This document shows, piece by piece, positions 26,948 through 37,420 of a stretch of DNA of 64,000 nucleotides; the stretch's first letter is position 1; each line of letters begins with the position of its first letter. The stretch comes from Rosistilla carotiformis. Its GTDB lineage: Bacteria > Planctomycetota > Planctomycetia > Pirellulales > Pirellulaceae. The notes below the pieces were generated by a model. The model was not told where the DNA came from and searched no databases. It saw only the letters and a list, made by a program, of their open reading frames with translations. The stretch covers positions 7,045,411-7,109,410 of the forward strand of contig NZ_CP036348.1 in the NCBI RefSeq assembly GCF_007753095.1. Reading direction: 5' to 3'. The position numbers and the translations under genes are program-made.

Positions 26948-29110
26948 TTAGGCGCCGATTTGGGCTACCCAGACCAACAGGCCGATGATCGCGGCGCAAA
27001 CCGCGATCGAGAGCACGAATCCGCCGATGTCTTTGCGGCCGGGACGCATGATCTCGATGTCGCCGCCAGGCACCAACCGACGATCGTCGAACCGAGTCGG
27101 ATCGGCGTACGATGCTTCCAGCTTCGCCCGATCCTTCTCCGGATCGGGATCGACCTCGGTTTTCATCTTGGCGTAATAGCGGTCCAACTTCTCTTTGTCA
27201 TCGCGTGGGGTCAGGTAGCTGACGACGATCAAGAACACAAACGGCATCAGTACCCGCGGCGGAAGACGCAGCGAGGCGAGGGTCGCTTTGGAGACGCTGC
27301 CAAGATCGATCCCCAGCAGATGGTAGACCATAAAATCGATGTTGAAGTTGCCTTTCCCCTCCATCGGTCCGGTCTGTTTTTGCACCAGCGTCTTCACGCC
27401 ATCCGCTTCGGTTTCGGAAACGGTTTCCAGTTCCGCATCGCCGACGGGCGCGACTCCTTCGCTCCAGAAGATCGATGCGCCGCCGGTCTTATTGACTAGC
27501 GTGATCGGTTGCCCGATCTCCGCTTTGGGAGGCGCGGCGCCGATCGATTTCAGCACGTCGGCCAATCGCTCGGGATCGTCCGCGTGGCGTTCTTCGGCTT
27601 GAGCGACCGCCGTCTCCCAAGCTTCATGTTTGGCGACGTCGACCGGCGTGGCTTCCCTAACGCGGGTTGTGGTCACGATCTGAGTGGTCGTTGTCAGCGA
27701 AGGATCTTCGCGCATCGCAGGGTTCACGATCGGCAGGGCGATCGGCAGGATGAAGAAGACGACAGCGACAAAACTGATCGTCAACCAGACCGCCGTTCGG
27801 TTCGCTCTTCGCCAAACCATTCCGATCCAGAACGGAGCGGCAAACAGCAGCGGCAACTCGATCGCCATCTTGAACTGACCGAAGACGTTCGAGAAATAGA
27901 TCGCCACGATCGACGCGCCTACGATGATGATCAGGCCGGTCATCCGCGCGACGCCGACACATTTCGCTTCGGTTGCGTCGGGTTCGATGTACGCTGCGTA
28001 AACGTTGCGGACGACCAAGCCCGAGGTGACGATCATATAAGCGTCCGCGGAACTCATCATCGCTGCCAACAAGCAGGCCAGCATCAATCCGACCAGACCG
28101 AGGTTCAACGGCCCCAGGATCTCGCGAGCCGCGACGCCCCAGACACGATCCGGATCGGCGGCGATCTCCGCATTGCCTGCGAGCAGCGCCAGGGCGATCA
28201 GCGCCGTCAACGCCCAACCGGCGGTGCACAAGCGTTTCAGTAAGTTACCGACGACCAGACCGATCCGAGCCTCATCTTCGCTCTTCGCCGAACCGCCACC
28301 GGTCGCGATGAAGTGCGGCTGAACAACGATCCCGACCAGGGCGAGCAACGTCAACGCGAAGATGTATTGCGGCGGGAACTCACCAGCACTCGGGCCGGCG
28401 AACAGACTGAAATTGTCGGCTGCAACGCGTTGATGCAGGATCGTAAAACCGTCCATGATCCCCATCGTCGCCGGATCGCCGAACTGTTTCACTAGTGCCA
28501 GCAGGCCAAAGGGGATCAACAGGATCGACAATAGGATGATGAAGATGCCTTGGATCAGATCGGTCCAATAGGCGGCGGTCAATCCGCCCAGCACGCCGTA
28601 GACGATCACGATCGCCGCGATCGTCGGGATCAGAATGTACTTCAGTTCGTATCCCCACAGCGTCTCGACACCCATCAACGGCACCGAAAACTTGGCGATC
28701 GCCGAGAGCATCGTCGACAGGTAGAACATATAGAAGACGATCGCGAACAGCGTGTACGCGGCGCCGAGGGCTTTGGAGTTATAGCGTTCGACAAACCAAT
28801 CGCCGAGGGTCAGGTGCCGCATCCGGCGATACCAAACGGCGGTGAACCAATAGATCGGCGTCACGAACAACCACATCAGCGCCGACCAAACGCCCGACAG
28901 CCCGCTGGTCCAACCGGTCCGGCCGACTTGCACCGGTTCATGAGCTCCGGTGCCGGCACCAAAGGCGGCGAAGGTTTGCAGCAATTTGCCAAACCCGCGG
29001 CCGCCCATGAAATAATCTTCTTGCCCTTTGACACGTCGCATGGCCCACAAGCCGATGCCGATCATGGTGCCAAAGTAGACGATCAAAACAATGATATCGA
29101 TAACAGTCAT
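26948..29110 (-). CDS. Sodium:solute symporter (SSS family), enlarged
   Basis: A 720-residue polytopic transporter starting with D-I-I-V-L-I-V-Y-F-G-T-M-I-G-I-G, typical of the SSS (SGLT-like) family, and containing the G-A-G-T-G-A-H-E-P region in the first bundle. Ordinary members have 480-600 residues. Here a polar insert of about 125 residues (about 465-590), rich in Thr, Glu and Ala, splits the C-terminal helices. The ATG at 29108-29110 was chosen because 33 extra residues in the longer frame do not look family-like. The substrate (sugar, amino acid or similar) cannot be told. Confidence 0.85.
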   Translation of the reverse strand: MTVIDIIVLIVYFGTMIGIGLWAMRRVKGQEDYFMGGRGFGKLLQTFAAFGAGTGAHEPVQVGRTGWTSGLSGVWSALMWLFVTPIYWFTAVWYRRMRHLTLGDWFVERYNSKALGAAYTLFAIVFYMFYLSTMLSAIAKFSVPLMGVETLWGYELKYILIPTIAAIVIVYGVLGGLTAAYWTDLIQGIFIILLSILLIPFGLLALVKQFGDPATMGIMDGFTILHQRVAADNFSLFAGPSAGEFPPQYIFALTLLALVGIVVQPHFIATGGGSAKSEDEARIGLVVGNLLKRLCTAGWALTALIALALLAGNAEIAADPDRVWGVAAREILGPLNLGLVGLMLACLLAAMMSSADAYMIVTSGLVVRNVYAAYIEPDATEAKCVGVARMTGLIIIVGASIVAIYFSNVFGQFKMAIELPLLFAAPFWIGMVWRRANRTAVWLTISFVAVVFFILPIALPIVNPAMREDPSLTTTTQIVTTTRVREATPVDVAKHEAWETAVAQAEERHADDPERLADVLKSIGAAPPKAEIGQPITLVNKTGGASIFWSEGVAPVGDAELETVSETEADGVKTLVQKQTGPMEGKGNFNIDFMVYHLLGIDLGSVSKATLASLRLPPRVLMPFVFLIVVSYLTPRDDKEKLDRYYAKMKTEVDPDPEKDRAKLEASYADPTRFDDRRLVPGGDIEIMRPGRKDIGGFVLSIAVCAAIIGLLVWVAQIGA

Positions 29111-29456
29111 GCGGCGAACTCGTGCAGGCGGGAGGGGGTTTGCTGTGAGGAGAGGCGGGACACTTGGGGACGAGTATAGCGTACCGATCGTGCAAGTGCA
29201 GTCGTTCATTTTTTGGGAACCGTGGCGAAGCGGAGATTCGTTTTAGGGTACCCGCCGGTTGGCTTTAGTGTCCCGTTGACCGAGCCGATTCGGCGCGATC
29301 GCGCTGCCGCCGGTTCGCCGCAGCCCAAACGTTGCGTCTCCTTTTCGCGGGGACTTGCCAGTCGAGCCGACTTGCTGAAGACTTGAGTTAATGGACGGGG
29401 TCCGATCCGCCACACTCCCCATCGCTGAACTCTGCCCTCTCAAGAAAGCTGCCGCC
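29111..29456. other. Divergent intergenic region
   Basis: About 350 bases between the minus-strand symporter and the plus-strand YyaL-like gene. It should contain both promoters. No repeat or RNA gene was recognised. Confidence 0.45.
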
Positions 29457-31523
29457 ATGACCAATCGACTCGCTCAATCCAACAGTCCTTATCTGTTGCA
29501 GCATCAAGACAATCCCGTCGATTGGTATCCGTGGGGTGAGGAAGCGTTACAGCGAGCCAAAGACGAACACAAGCCGATCTTTCTGTCGATCGGATATGCG
29601 GCGTGCCATTGGTGCCACGTGATGGAGCACGAGAGCTTTGAACAGCCGCGGATCGCGGAGCTGTTGAACGATCGCTTCGTCTGCATCAAAGTCGATCGCG
29701 AGGAGCGGCCCGACATCGATCAGATCTACATGCACGCGGTCCAAGCGATGACCGGCCAAGGAGGCTGGCCGATGAGCATGTTCCTGACTCCCGAGGGGAA
29801 ACCGTTCTACGGCGGAACCTATTTCCCGCCGACCAGTCGATCGGGCATGCCGGGCTTCGATACGATCGTCAACGCAGTCGCCGACGCTTGGGAAAACAAG
29901 CAGTCCGATGTTTTGTGCCAAGCCGATCAGATGACGAATCACCTGCAAGAGTCGCTGCAGCCGCAGCCCGATGGCAAGCCCGAACTGTTCTCGCGCTGGA
30001 TCGCGGCGGCTTGCAAAGCCAAAGCGGAAACCTTCGACGCTCAAAACGGCGGCTTCGGATCGCGCCCCAAATTCCCGCATCCGATGGATCTGGAACTGAT
30101 GCTGCGTCACTGGCATGCGACCGGCGAGGACCGCTGGCTGAACATCGTCACCGTCACGCTTTCGAAGATGGCCGATGGCGGGATCTACGATCACCTGGGC
30201 GGCGGATTCGCGCGGTACAGCGTCGATGAGCGATGGTTGGTCCCGCACTTCGAAAAGATGCTCTACGACAACGCGCTGCTGGCCGGCATCTATCTACGCG
30301 GCTATCAAGCGACCGGCAACCAGCGGTTTGCTCAAGTCGCACGCGAGTCGCTCGAATATCTGATCCGCGACATGCTGGATCCCTGCGGCGCGATCCACTG
30401 CACCGAAGATGCCGACAGCGAGGGCGAGGAAGGCAAATATTATGTCTGGACACCCGACGAGGTCGTCAAGTTTTTGGGCGAAGCGAGGGGCGAGCGGTTC
30501 TGCCAAATCTACGACATCACTCAAGAGGGAAACTTTGAAGGCAAGAGCATCCTCAACCTGCGGCGTCCGCTGGAATTGATCGCCAGCAGCCAGGGGCTCG
30601 ATTACGAAACACTCCGCAACGAACTGGCCGAAGATCGCGGGCGGCTGCTGGAGGTTCGCGAGTCGCGCGTCCGACCAGGCCGCGACGATAAGGTGCTTGT
30701 CAGCTGGAACGCGCTGGCGATCGACGCGTTGGCGCTGGCTAGCGGCGTGCTGGGCGATGCGCGGATGCTGGAGGTCGCTCAAGGAGCGGCCGAATTCATC
30801 TGGACTCAGATGCGAACCGATCAAGGACGACTGCTGCACGCCTACCGGCAAGGCACGTCGCATCTCGATGCATACGTCGATGATTACGCGACGCTGATCA
30901 CGGCGTTGGTTTCGCTGTTCGAAGCCGATGGCGACAGCAAGTGGCTCGCCCGCGCCAGCGAATTGGCCGACCAGATGCTCGACCATTTCAGCGACACCAC
31001 CGCCGGCGGTTTCTTCTACACCGCGGACGATCACGAATCGCTGATCCTGCGTACCAAAGACTATCACGACAGCAGCGTTCCCAGCGGCAATGGCGAAGCG
31101 GCGTATGCGTTGATCCGCTTGGCGCGTCTGACCGGCAACGAACGTTTTGAAGCGGCGGCGAACCTGACGCTGCGATCGGCCGTGACCGTGATGACCGAAC
31201 AAGCGATGGCCGCCAGCCGATTGTTGATCGCGCTGGATATCTGTCTGAACCCGACGCAGCAGTTTGTGTTAGTCGACCCGTCGGCGGAATCGCTGACGAA
31301 GCTGAAATCGGCCTACTTCCAGGCCTATCGCCCGCGAGCCGTCTTGGCTGCGGAAGTCGCTACCGGAAGCGAACCGAGCCGCGACCTGACCATCGGAAAT
31401 CTGTTCCGTGGCAAAACCGCAGTCGATGGAGATCCGACGCTCTACCAATGCGAAAGTTTTACCTGCAAGGAACCGGCCACCGGCACCGCAGCGATTCTCG
31501 ACGCATTGGGCTCCAAGAACTAA
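29457..31523 (+). CDS. YyaL/DUF255 thioredoxin-domain protein
   Basis: A 688-residue protein of the YyaL/SPATA20 family. Residues 1-170 are the DUF255 thioredoxin-like domain with the conserved N-P-V-D-W-Y-P-W and Cys50-H-W-Cys53-H-V-M. The remainder is an (alpha/alpha)6-like glycosidase-type barrel, including the [10 protein letters not shown] segment. The family is widespread but its reaction is not settled. The ATG at 29457 gives the canonical M-T-N-R-L start; the frame extends 22 residues further upstream. Confidence 0.93.
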   Translation: MTNRLAQSNSPYLLQHQDNPVDWYPWGEEALQRAKDEHKPIFLSIGYAACHWCHVMEHESFEQPRIAELLNDRFVCIKVDREERPDIDQIYMHAVQAMTGQGGWPMSMFLTPEGKPFYGGTYFPPTSRSGMPGFDTIVNAVADAWENKQSDVLCQADQMTNHLQESLQPQPDGKPELFSRWIAAACKAKAETFDAQNGGFGSRPKFPHPMDLELMLRHWHATGEDRWLNIVTVTLSKMADGGIYDHLGGGFARYSVDERWLVPHFEKMLYDNALLAGIYLRGYQATGNQRFAQVARESLEYLIRDMLDPCGAIHCTEDADSEGEEGKYYVWTPDEVVKFLGEARGERFCQIYDITQEGNFEGKSILNLRRPLELIASSQGLDYETLRNELAEDRGRLLEVRESRVRPGRDDKVLVSWNALAIDALALASGVLGDARMLEVAQGAAEFIWTQMRTDQGRLLHAYRQGTSHLDAYVDDYATLITALVSLFEADGDSKWLARASELADQMLDHFSDTTAGGFFYTADDHESLILRTKDYHDSSVPSGNGEAAYALIRLARLTGNERFEAAANLTLRSAVTVMTEQAMAASRLLIALDICLNPTQQFVLVDPSAESLTKLKSAYFQAYRPRAVLAAEVATGSEPSRDLTIGNLFRGKTAVDGDPTLYQCESFTCKEPATGTAAILDALGSKN

Positions 31524-31640
31524 TAAGAGCGAAACGACTTGCCAGTCCCAACCCGCTGCCTACAGTCAATTGTTGGCGGTGCGAGATACCATCGCTTTCG
31601 CAAGGCACAGACGCGGCACCCTTCTTGGACTGGTCGAAAG

Positions 31641-32345
31641 ATGCAAGACAAAAATTTCGTCATCGTTGGTGGCAGTCATGGGATCGGTGCAGGGATCGTC
31701 CGCCGCTGCGTGGAAAGAGGGGCCAAGGTGACGGTGCTTTCGCGTGGCATCGGCGAGCTGGCCGATCTGCCCGGCGTTCGGCACGTTCCGCTCGACGTGA
31801 CGCAGCGGGGGCCGACGGCGGATGAGCTGCCCGATTCCATCGACGCTTTGGCCTACTGCCCGGGATCGATCAACCTGGGACCGCTGCGATCGGTCACCGA
31901 GCAGACGCTGCGAGATGATTTTGAGCTCAACGTCGTCGGTGCCGTTAGATGCATGCAAGCCTGCTTGGCCGGACTGAAATCGGGAGCTTCCGCCAGCGTC
32001 GTCCTGTTCAGCACCGTCGCCGTCCAACAGGGGCTCGCCATGCACACCTCCGTGGCGGCAGCCAAAGGAGCGATCGAAGGTTTAACTCGCACTTGGGCTG
32101 CCGAACTCGCCCCCAAGGTTCGCGTCAACTGCATCGCCCCGGCCCTGACCGCAACGCAACTGAGCGAACGTCTGCTGGCCACCGACGAGAAACGTCAGGC
32201 GATGGCGGCCATGTATCCTCTAGGCCGCCACGGCGAAGTCGACGACATCGCTGCGGCAGCCGAATTCTTGCTCTCCGACGCCAGCAGCTGGATCACCGGC
32301 CAAGTTCTAGGAGTCGACGGCGGGCTATCGTCGCTACGTAAATAG
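31641..32345 (+). CDS. Short-chain dehydrogenase-like protein lacking the catalytic Tyr
   Basis: A 234-residue Rossmann protein with the N-terminal dinucleotide motif G-G-S-H-G-I-G-A-G-I and an A-Y-C-P-G-S segment in place of N-N-A-G. At the active site Lys142 is present in A-A-A-K-G-A-I-E-G, but the position four residues before it, normally Tyr, is Val138; Ser124 is kept. This may mean an altered or absent reductase activity. The ATG at 31641 has GAAAG just upstream. It lies 117 bases after the YyaL-like gene and may be in the same transcript. Confidence 0.82.
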   Translation: MQDKNFVIVGGSHGIGAGIVRRCVERGAKVTVLSRGIGELADLPGVRHVPLDVTQRGPTADELPDSIDALAYCPGSINLGPLRSVTEQTLRDDFELNVVGAVRCMQACLAGLKSGASASVVLFSTVAVQQGLAMHTSVAAAKGAIEGLTRTWAAELAPKVRVNCIAPALTATQLSERLLATDEKRQAMAAMYPLGRHGEVDDIAAAAEFLLSDASSWITGQVLGVDGGLSSLRK

Positions 32346-32737
32346 TACGCCCCTCGGAGCTTAGGCTTGAAAAAGCACTGGCGAGCCAGTGGCACCCGGC
32401 ACTCGATGGGGGCGGGCGGCTGAAATTTTGTGCCGTGGCAAAATTGCCGGTCGGTGGAAGTCGGGAGGGGATTCGATTACGTGACCGTATCGTCCGCAAG
32501 GCCAATGATACGGGAAGGGAGTTCGCGATTAAGTCGCTTAGTTATGGAAGAATGAACTGCTGGTGGCCTAGCTGGCTGAGCGGCTCGATGGAGTCGTGCG
32601 GGTGTTTTTTGTCGATCGGGGGCTACAAAAAGTTACCCCTCGCTGCCCCCGTTGCTACAATGACTGCAGCACCCTGACAGCGGTGCTCCTCGCCTAAAGT
32701 TCATTCGACACTCTCCCACCTTTTGGATGTCTCCGGA
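32346..32737. other. Intergenic with two small hairpins
   Basis: About 390 bases. A CACTGGC-GA-GCCAGTG palindrome lies at 32376-32391 and an AATTTTG/CAAAATT pair at 32424-32445. The first may end the upstream transcript. No gene was recognised; the promoter of the large cytochrome c gene should be near the right end. Confidence 0.5.
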
Positions 32738-35700
32738 ATGCGTTTTTCACGCCGCGCCCTGCGCTCTGCTTGTCTGGCAAGTTTGCTGCTCCCCTTCTCT
32801 CCGCTCGCCTGTGCCGACGATATCGTGGAAACACGCAAGGTTACGAAGGCCGACATGCCGCGGATCCCGCACACCGAACCGGCTGACGCGTTGGCGGGAT
32901 TCCGACTTGCCGACGACTTCAAGCTGGAGATGGTTGCGTCCGAACCGATGGTGGGCGACCCCGTCGATGCCTGCTTCGATGAATACGGGCGGATGTTTGT
33001 CGCCGAAATGCACGGTTATCCGTTTTCCCAAGAGCCGACCAAACTGAACCCCGAAGGGGGCGGACTGGTCGACGCCGGGATCATCCGGATGTTGGAGGAT
33101 ACCGATGGCGACGGCGTGATGGACAAGAGTGTCGTCTTTGCCGATGGGCTCAGCTGGCCGACATCGCTGTGCTGCTACAACGGCGGCATCTTCGTTCTGG
33201 CCCCAAAATACCTGCTGTATCTAAAAGACACCGACGGTGATGGCAAAGCCGATGTACGCGAAGAGATCTTGGCCGGGTTTGGCCGCGGCAACGTGCAAGC
33301 GGTCACCAACGGTCTGAAGTGGGACCTGGACAATCAAATCTATTTTGCGGCCGGTCGCAATCCGATGTCGTTGACGCATCGCGGCGAACCCTTGTTTCCG
33401 ATCAGCGGTGCCGATCTGCGGCTGAATCCGAAGACCGAAAAATTTGAACCGGTCACCGGCGGTTCGCAGTTTGGCCACAGCATCGACGACTGGGGGACGC
33501 GGTTCGTCTGCAGCAACAGCGACCACATCCAACAGGTTGTCTATCCACGCGATTACCTGGAACGGAATCCTTATTTTGTCGCCTCGGGGATGATCCGCAG
33601 CATCGCCCAAGATGGAGCGAGCGCCCGCGTGTTCCGCCGCAGTCCGCCCGAACCGTGGCGAATCATTCGCCAGAAATGGCGAGCGGCCGACAAGGGCTAC
33701 AAGCTGATTGTCAAAGAAGACGGCGAGTGGGAGTTCATTCCGCTGGATCCGTCGAAGCCAAAGAATGCCGTTCCCACCGAACACCCGATCGGATATTTCA
33801 CCTCGGCAACCGGCATCACCATCTATCGCGGCAACGCCTACCCCGAACGCTATCGCGGCAACGCCTTTGTCGGCGATGTCGGCGGCAACCTGGTTCACCG
33901 CAAGACGGTCGACACGTCGTCGGTCGTCTATCGCGCCAAGCGTGCCGACGAGGGGATTGAGATCGTGGCGTCGTCGGACAACTGGTTCCGTCCCGTCAAC
34001 TTCGTCAACGCTCCCGACGGCAGCCTGTACGTGCTGGACATGTACCGCGAAACGATCGAGCATCCCTATTCGATCCCCCAGGAGATCAAGCAGTTTTTGC
34101 ATCTGACCAGCGGCAACGATCGCGGCCGGATCTATCGCTTGGTCAGCCCCGACATGAAGCGCAATCCGGTTGTCAAAATCGGCGACCTGCCGCCAGCCGA
34201 ACTGGTTCAACAATTGGCGTCCGACAACAGCTGGAACCGCGAAACGGCGCAGCGTTTGATCTGGGAACGCCAGGACAAAACACTCGTTCCGCAATTGCGA
34301 GAACTGCTGAAAACATCGGACAAGCCACTGGCTCGGCTGCACGCAATGTACTGCTTGGCCGGACTCGATTGGTTGACCGAAGCCGACGTTCGCGGCGGGC
34401 TGAAAGATTCCGAAGGACGCGTGCGAGCGCATGCGATTCGATTGTCCGAACCGATGCTGGCGACATCGCCTGCGGTTTTGGACGACCTGCTGTCGCTGTG
34501 CGACGACACCAACGATCACGTCCGTTTCCAACTGGCCTTCTCGCTGGGCGAATCGAAAGATCCCAAAGCGATCGACGGCTTGGCCCGCTTGGCTCGCAAC
34601 CCAAACAATTCGGCTGAGGTCGTCGCGGCGTTAATGTCGTCGGTCGGTGGCACCGCCGACCAATTGGCCGGCTCGCTGATCCGCGACGCCGACTTTGCGA
34701 AACAGAAGCAGGCCACTTCGATCATCTCGCAACTAGCCCTGATCGTCGGTGCCACTCCCGAAGCCGATGGCACGCTGAACCTGATCGGCGAATGCTCCAA
34801 GCCAGGTGTTCCCGCATCGGTTCAACGGACCGTGATGGCTTCGCTGGGCGAAGGGCTGAAGCGACGTGGCAGCTCGTTCGCCAAGCTGATCCCTACCGCC
34901 GCAGCCGACGATGCTCGTGTTCAAGCGTTTGCCGCGATGATGCAACAAGCAAACGATCGCGCAACCGATGAAGACGAATCGATGGCCGATCGCACCGCCG
35001 CGGTCCAGTTGCTCGCCTTTGCCGACTTGGAAACCGCGACGGAAACTCTGCCGGCGATGCTCGATCCGCAGTACCCGCAGAGCCTGCAACTGGCGGCTGT
35101 TCAATCGATGGCTCAATTGAATTCCGACATGTTGGCCAGCGAGATGCTGGAAGGCTGGCGCGGACACAGCCCACAGATCCGCCAAGCGGTTCTGGTCGCG
35201 CTGTCAGACAAGCCAGCGTGGCTCGGAAAATTGCTGGACAGTGTGGAAGCCAAGGCAATCAAGCCGGGCGAACTGCCTGCGGAGACGAAGCAATTGGTGA
35301 TGGCGCATCCGAACAAGCAGCTGCAAGCTCGCGGCAAAGCATTGTTCGCCGGAGCGGTCAACAGCGACCGAGCCAAGGTTGTCGACCAGTATCAAGATGT
35401 GCTGAATCTCGAAGGGGATGCGACCCGTGGGCTGGCGATCTTCAAGCAGAAATGTGCGGTCTGCCACCAGGTTGGCAAGCTGGGGCACCAGGTTGCTCCG
35501 AGCCTTGAATCGGTGAAAAACAAATCGACAGCCGATCTGCTGATCGCGATTTTGGATCCCAACCGCGAGGCCCAACCGAACTTCAACACCTACATCGTGC
35601 AAACGATCGACGGTCGCGTGCTGACCGGGATGATCGGGGCGGAATCGTCCAGCAGCATCACGCTCAAGCGGGCTGAAGGGAAGGAAGACGTGATCCTTCG

Positions 35701-35821
35701 CAGCAACATCGACCTGATGCAAGCGACGGGTGTGTCGTTGATGCCCGAGGGACTGGAAACCGATCTCAAACGCCAGGACTTGGCCGATGTGATTTCGTTT
35801 GTAAAGACGAGCCAGCCCTAG
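32738..35821 (+). CDS. Planctomycete membrane-bound dehydrogenase with HEAT repeats and cytochrome c
   Basis: A 1027-residue secreted protein. It has a signal peptide, then a beta-propeller of the glucose/sorbosone dehydrogenase-like type (about 45-480) with D-T-D-G-D-G calcium-like loops, an alpha-helical HEAT-like region (about 490-860) and a C-terminal cytochrome c domain with K-C-A-V-C-H near residue 905 and a distal Met in the last 50 residues. This layout is a hallmark of Planctomycetes and Verrucomicrobia. It presumably oxidises a sugar or alcohol in the periplasm and passes electrons to the heme. ATG at 32738; an upstream TTG exists. Confidence 0.88.
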   Translation: MRFSRRALRSACLASLLLPFSPLACADDIVETRKVTKADMPRIPHTEPADALAGFRLADDFKLEMVASEPMVGDPVDACFDEYGRMFVAEMHGYPFSQEPTKLNPEGGGLVDAGIIRMLEDTDGDGVMDKSVVFADGLSWPTSLCCYNGGIFVLAPKYLLYLKDTDGDGKADVREEILAGFGRGNVQAVTNGLKWDLDNQIYFAAGRNPMSLTHRGEPLFPISGADLRLNPKTEKFEPVTGGSQFGHSIDDWGTRFVCSNSDHIQQVVYPRDYLERNPYFVASGMIRSIAQDGASARVFRRSPPEPWRIIRQKWRAADKGYKLIVKEDGEWEFIPLDPSKPKNAVPTEHPIGYFTSATGITIYRGNAYPERYRGNAFVGDVGGNLVHRKTVDTSSVVYRAKRADEGIEIVASSDNWFRPVNFVNAPDGSLYVLDMYRETIEHPYSIPQEIKQFLHLTSGNDRGRIYRLVSPDMKRNPVVKIGDLPPAELVQQLASDNSWNRETAQRLIWERQDKTLVPQLRELLKTSDKPLARLHAMYCLAGLDWLTEADVRGGLKDSEGRVRAHAIRLSEPMLATSPAVLDDLLSLCDDTNDHVRFQLAFSLGESKDPKAIDGLARLARNPNNSAEVVAALMSSVGGTADQLAGSLIRDADFAKQKQATSIISQLALIVGATPEADGTLNLIGECSKPGVPASVQRTVMASLGEGLKRRGSSFAKLIPTAAADDARVQAFAAMMQQANDRATDEDESMADRTAAVQLLAFADLETATETLPAMLDPQYPQSLQLAAVQSMAQLNSDMLASEMLEGWRGHSPQIRQAVLVALSDKPAWLGKLLDSVEAKAIKPGELPAETKQLVMAHPNKQLQARGKALFAGAVNSDRAKVVDQYQDVLNLEGDATRGLAIFKQKCAVCHQVGKLGHQVAPSLESVKNKSTADLLIAILDPNREAQPNFNTYIVQTIDGRVLTGMIGAESSSSITLKRAEGKEDVILRSNIDLMQATGVSLMPEGLETDLKRQDLADVISFVKTSQP

Positions 35822-35883
35822 CGAAACGGGAAACATCTTGAGAGAATGGGCGCGACTTTCCTCTACATTTGGAACCCACGCCC

Positions 35884-37161
35884 ATGAGCGATCAGATCAA
35901 TCTCGACGGACCTGCAATCGACCAATCGACCGAAGATCCGCAACCCGAGCCGTTTCAAATTCGTGTTGCCAATCGGGTCGATCGGTTGCCGCCGTACATG
36001 TTTGGGCGGATCAACGCGATGCTTTATCAAAAGCGTCGCGACGGTAGCGACGTGATCGATATGGGGATGGGCAATCCTTCGGATCCGCCGCAGACCGACG
36101 TCGTCGAGAAACTGACCGAAGCGGCTCAGGACGAACGCAACCACGGCTACAGCAAATCGAACGGTTTGCTGAATCTTCGCCGCGAGGTCTGCAATAAGTA
36201 CCAGCGCAAGTACGACGTGGAGCTGGAAGCCGACCACGAAGTCATCGCTTGCTTGGGAAGCAAGGAGGGATTTTCGCACATGTGCCTGGCTCTAATGGGG
36301 CCTGGTGACACCGCAATCATCCCATCTCCCTATTTCCCGATCCACATGTACGCGGTCATCTTGGCGTCGGGAAACGTCGTCACGCTGGACGTCTTCGACC
36401 CCGAGAAATTTCTTCGCAACGTCGAATACACCTGCCAGACCTTCACGCCGCGGCCGAAGTTGTTGATCATCAACTACCCGCACAATCCGTCGGCGGCGAC
36501 GATCGAGCCCGATTTCTTCGTTGAGGTGGTGCGTCTGGCCAAGAAGTATGGGTTCATGGTGATCCACGACTTCGCCTACGCCGACATCGGCTTCGACGGC
36601 TACCAACCGCCCAGCTTCCTGTCGGCTCCCGGGGCCAAGGATGTTGGCGTCGAGTTCACGACGATGAGCAAGGGCTACAACATGGCTGGCTGGCGCGTCG
36701 GCTTCTGTGCTGGCAACGCCGACATGATCCGCGCCCTGGGAACGATCAAAGGCTACTACGATTACGGCATGTTCCAGGCGGTGCAGATCGCCGCGATCGT
36801 GGCGATGCGCGATACCGAAGATGCGGTCGCTGAGCAGGCGCTCGTCTACCAAAGTCGCCGCGACGCGTTGGTCGATGGCCTGCGCCGGATCGGATGGGAG
36901 ATCGACCCACCCAAGGCGGGGATGTTCGTTTGGGCGAAGGTTCCCGAGCAGTGGCGTCATATGAGCACGATGGATTTCGCCATGATGCTGCTGGAGAAGG
37001 GGGACGTTGCTGTCAGCCCGGGCAGCGGTTTTGGTCCCGCTGGGGAAGGGTATCTGCGGATGTCGCTGGTCGAAAACGAACAGCGATTGCGTCAGGCGGT
37101 TCGCCAGATCTCGCGATGCTTGGACAAGCAGAGCGCCCTGAGCTCCAGTTCTTCAACTTAG
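35884..37161 (+). CDS. AlaC-like class I/II aminotransferase
   Basis: A 425-residue PLP enzyme of the fold-I class. It has the substrate region [10 protein letters not shown], the N-Y-P-H-N-P-S-A segment and the PLP lysine Lys263 in [11 protein letters not shown]. The closest characterised type is AlaC, glutamate-pyruvate transaminase, related to LL-diaminopimelate aminotransferases. It probably makes alanine. The ATG at 35884 gives the best N-terminus; the frame extends five residues upstream. Followed by a short GCCGATT-GCA-AATCGGC hairpin at 37224-37240. Confidence 0.88.
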   Translation: MSDQINLDGPAIDQSTEDPQPEPFQIRVANRVDRLPPYMFGRINAMLYQKRRDGSDVIDMGMGNPSDPPQTDVVEKLTEAAQDERNHGYSKSNGLLNLRREVCNKYQRKYDVELEADHEVIACLGSKEGFSHMCLALMGPGDTAIIPSPYFPIHMYAVILASGNVVTLDVFDPEKFLRNVEYTCQTFTPRPKLLIINYPHNPSAATIEPDFFVEVVRLAKKYGFMVIHDFAYADIGFDGYQPPSFLSAPGAKDVGVEFTTMSKGYNMAGWRVGFCAGNADMIRALGTIKGYYDYGMFQAVQIAAIVAMRDTEDAVAEQALVYQSRRDALVDGLRRIGWEIDPPKAGMFVWAKVPEQWRHMSTMDFAMMLLEKGDVAVSPGSGFGPAGEGYLRMSLVENEQRLRQAVRQISRCLDKQSALSSSSST

Positions 37162-37420
37162 CGTTGAAGGCAAACTTTGATCCGGGGAGAGCACCTCGTT
37201 CGACAACTCCTCGGTGAAACACAGCCGATTGCAAATCGGCGACCGAATTGCTCGCAATCCGGCGTTTTCCGGCATCGCTGACGCGGCATGCTTCACGCAA
37301 AATTAGCGCAGCGACGGGTGCATTCTGACGGGACAACGGTGTAAAGTTCAGTTCTCTTTGCATCGACGAAAACCCCAAAAACGTCCCCCATAACGTCCCA
37401 GAAACCGGAAAGAACGAACG

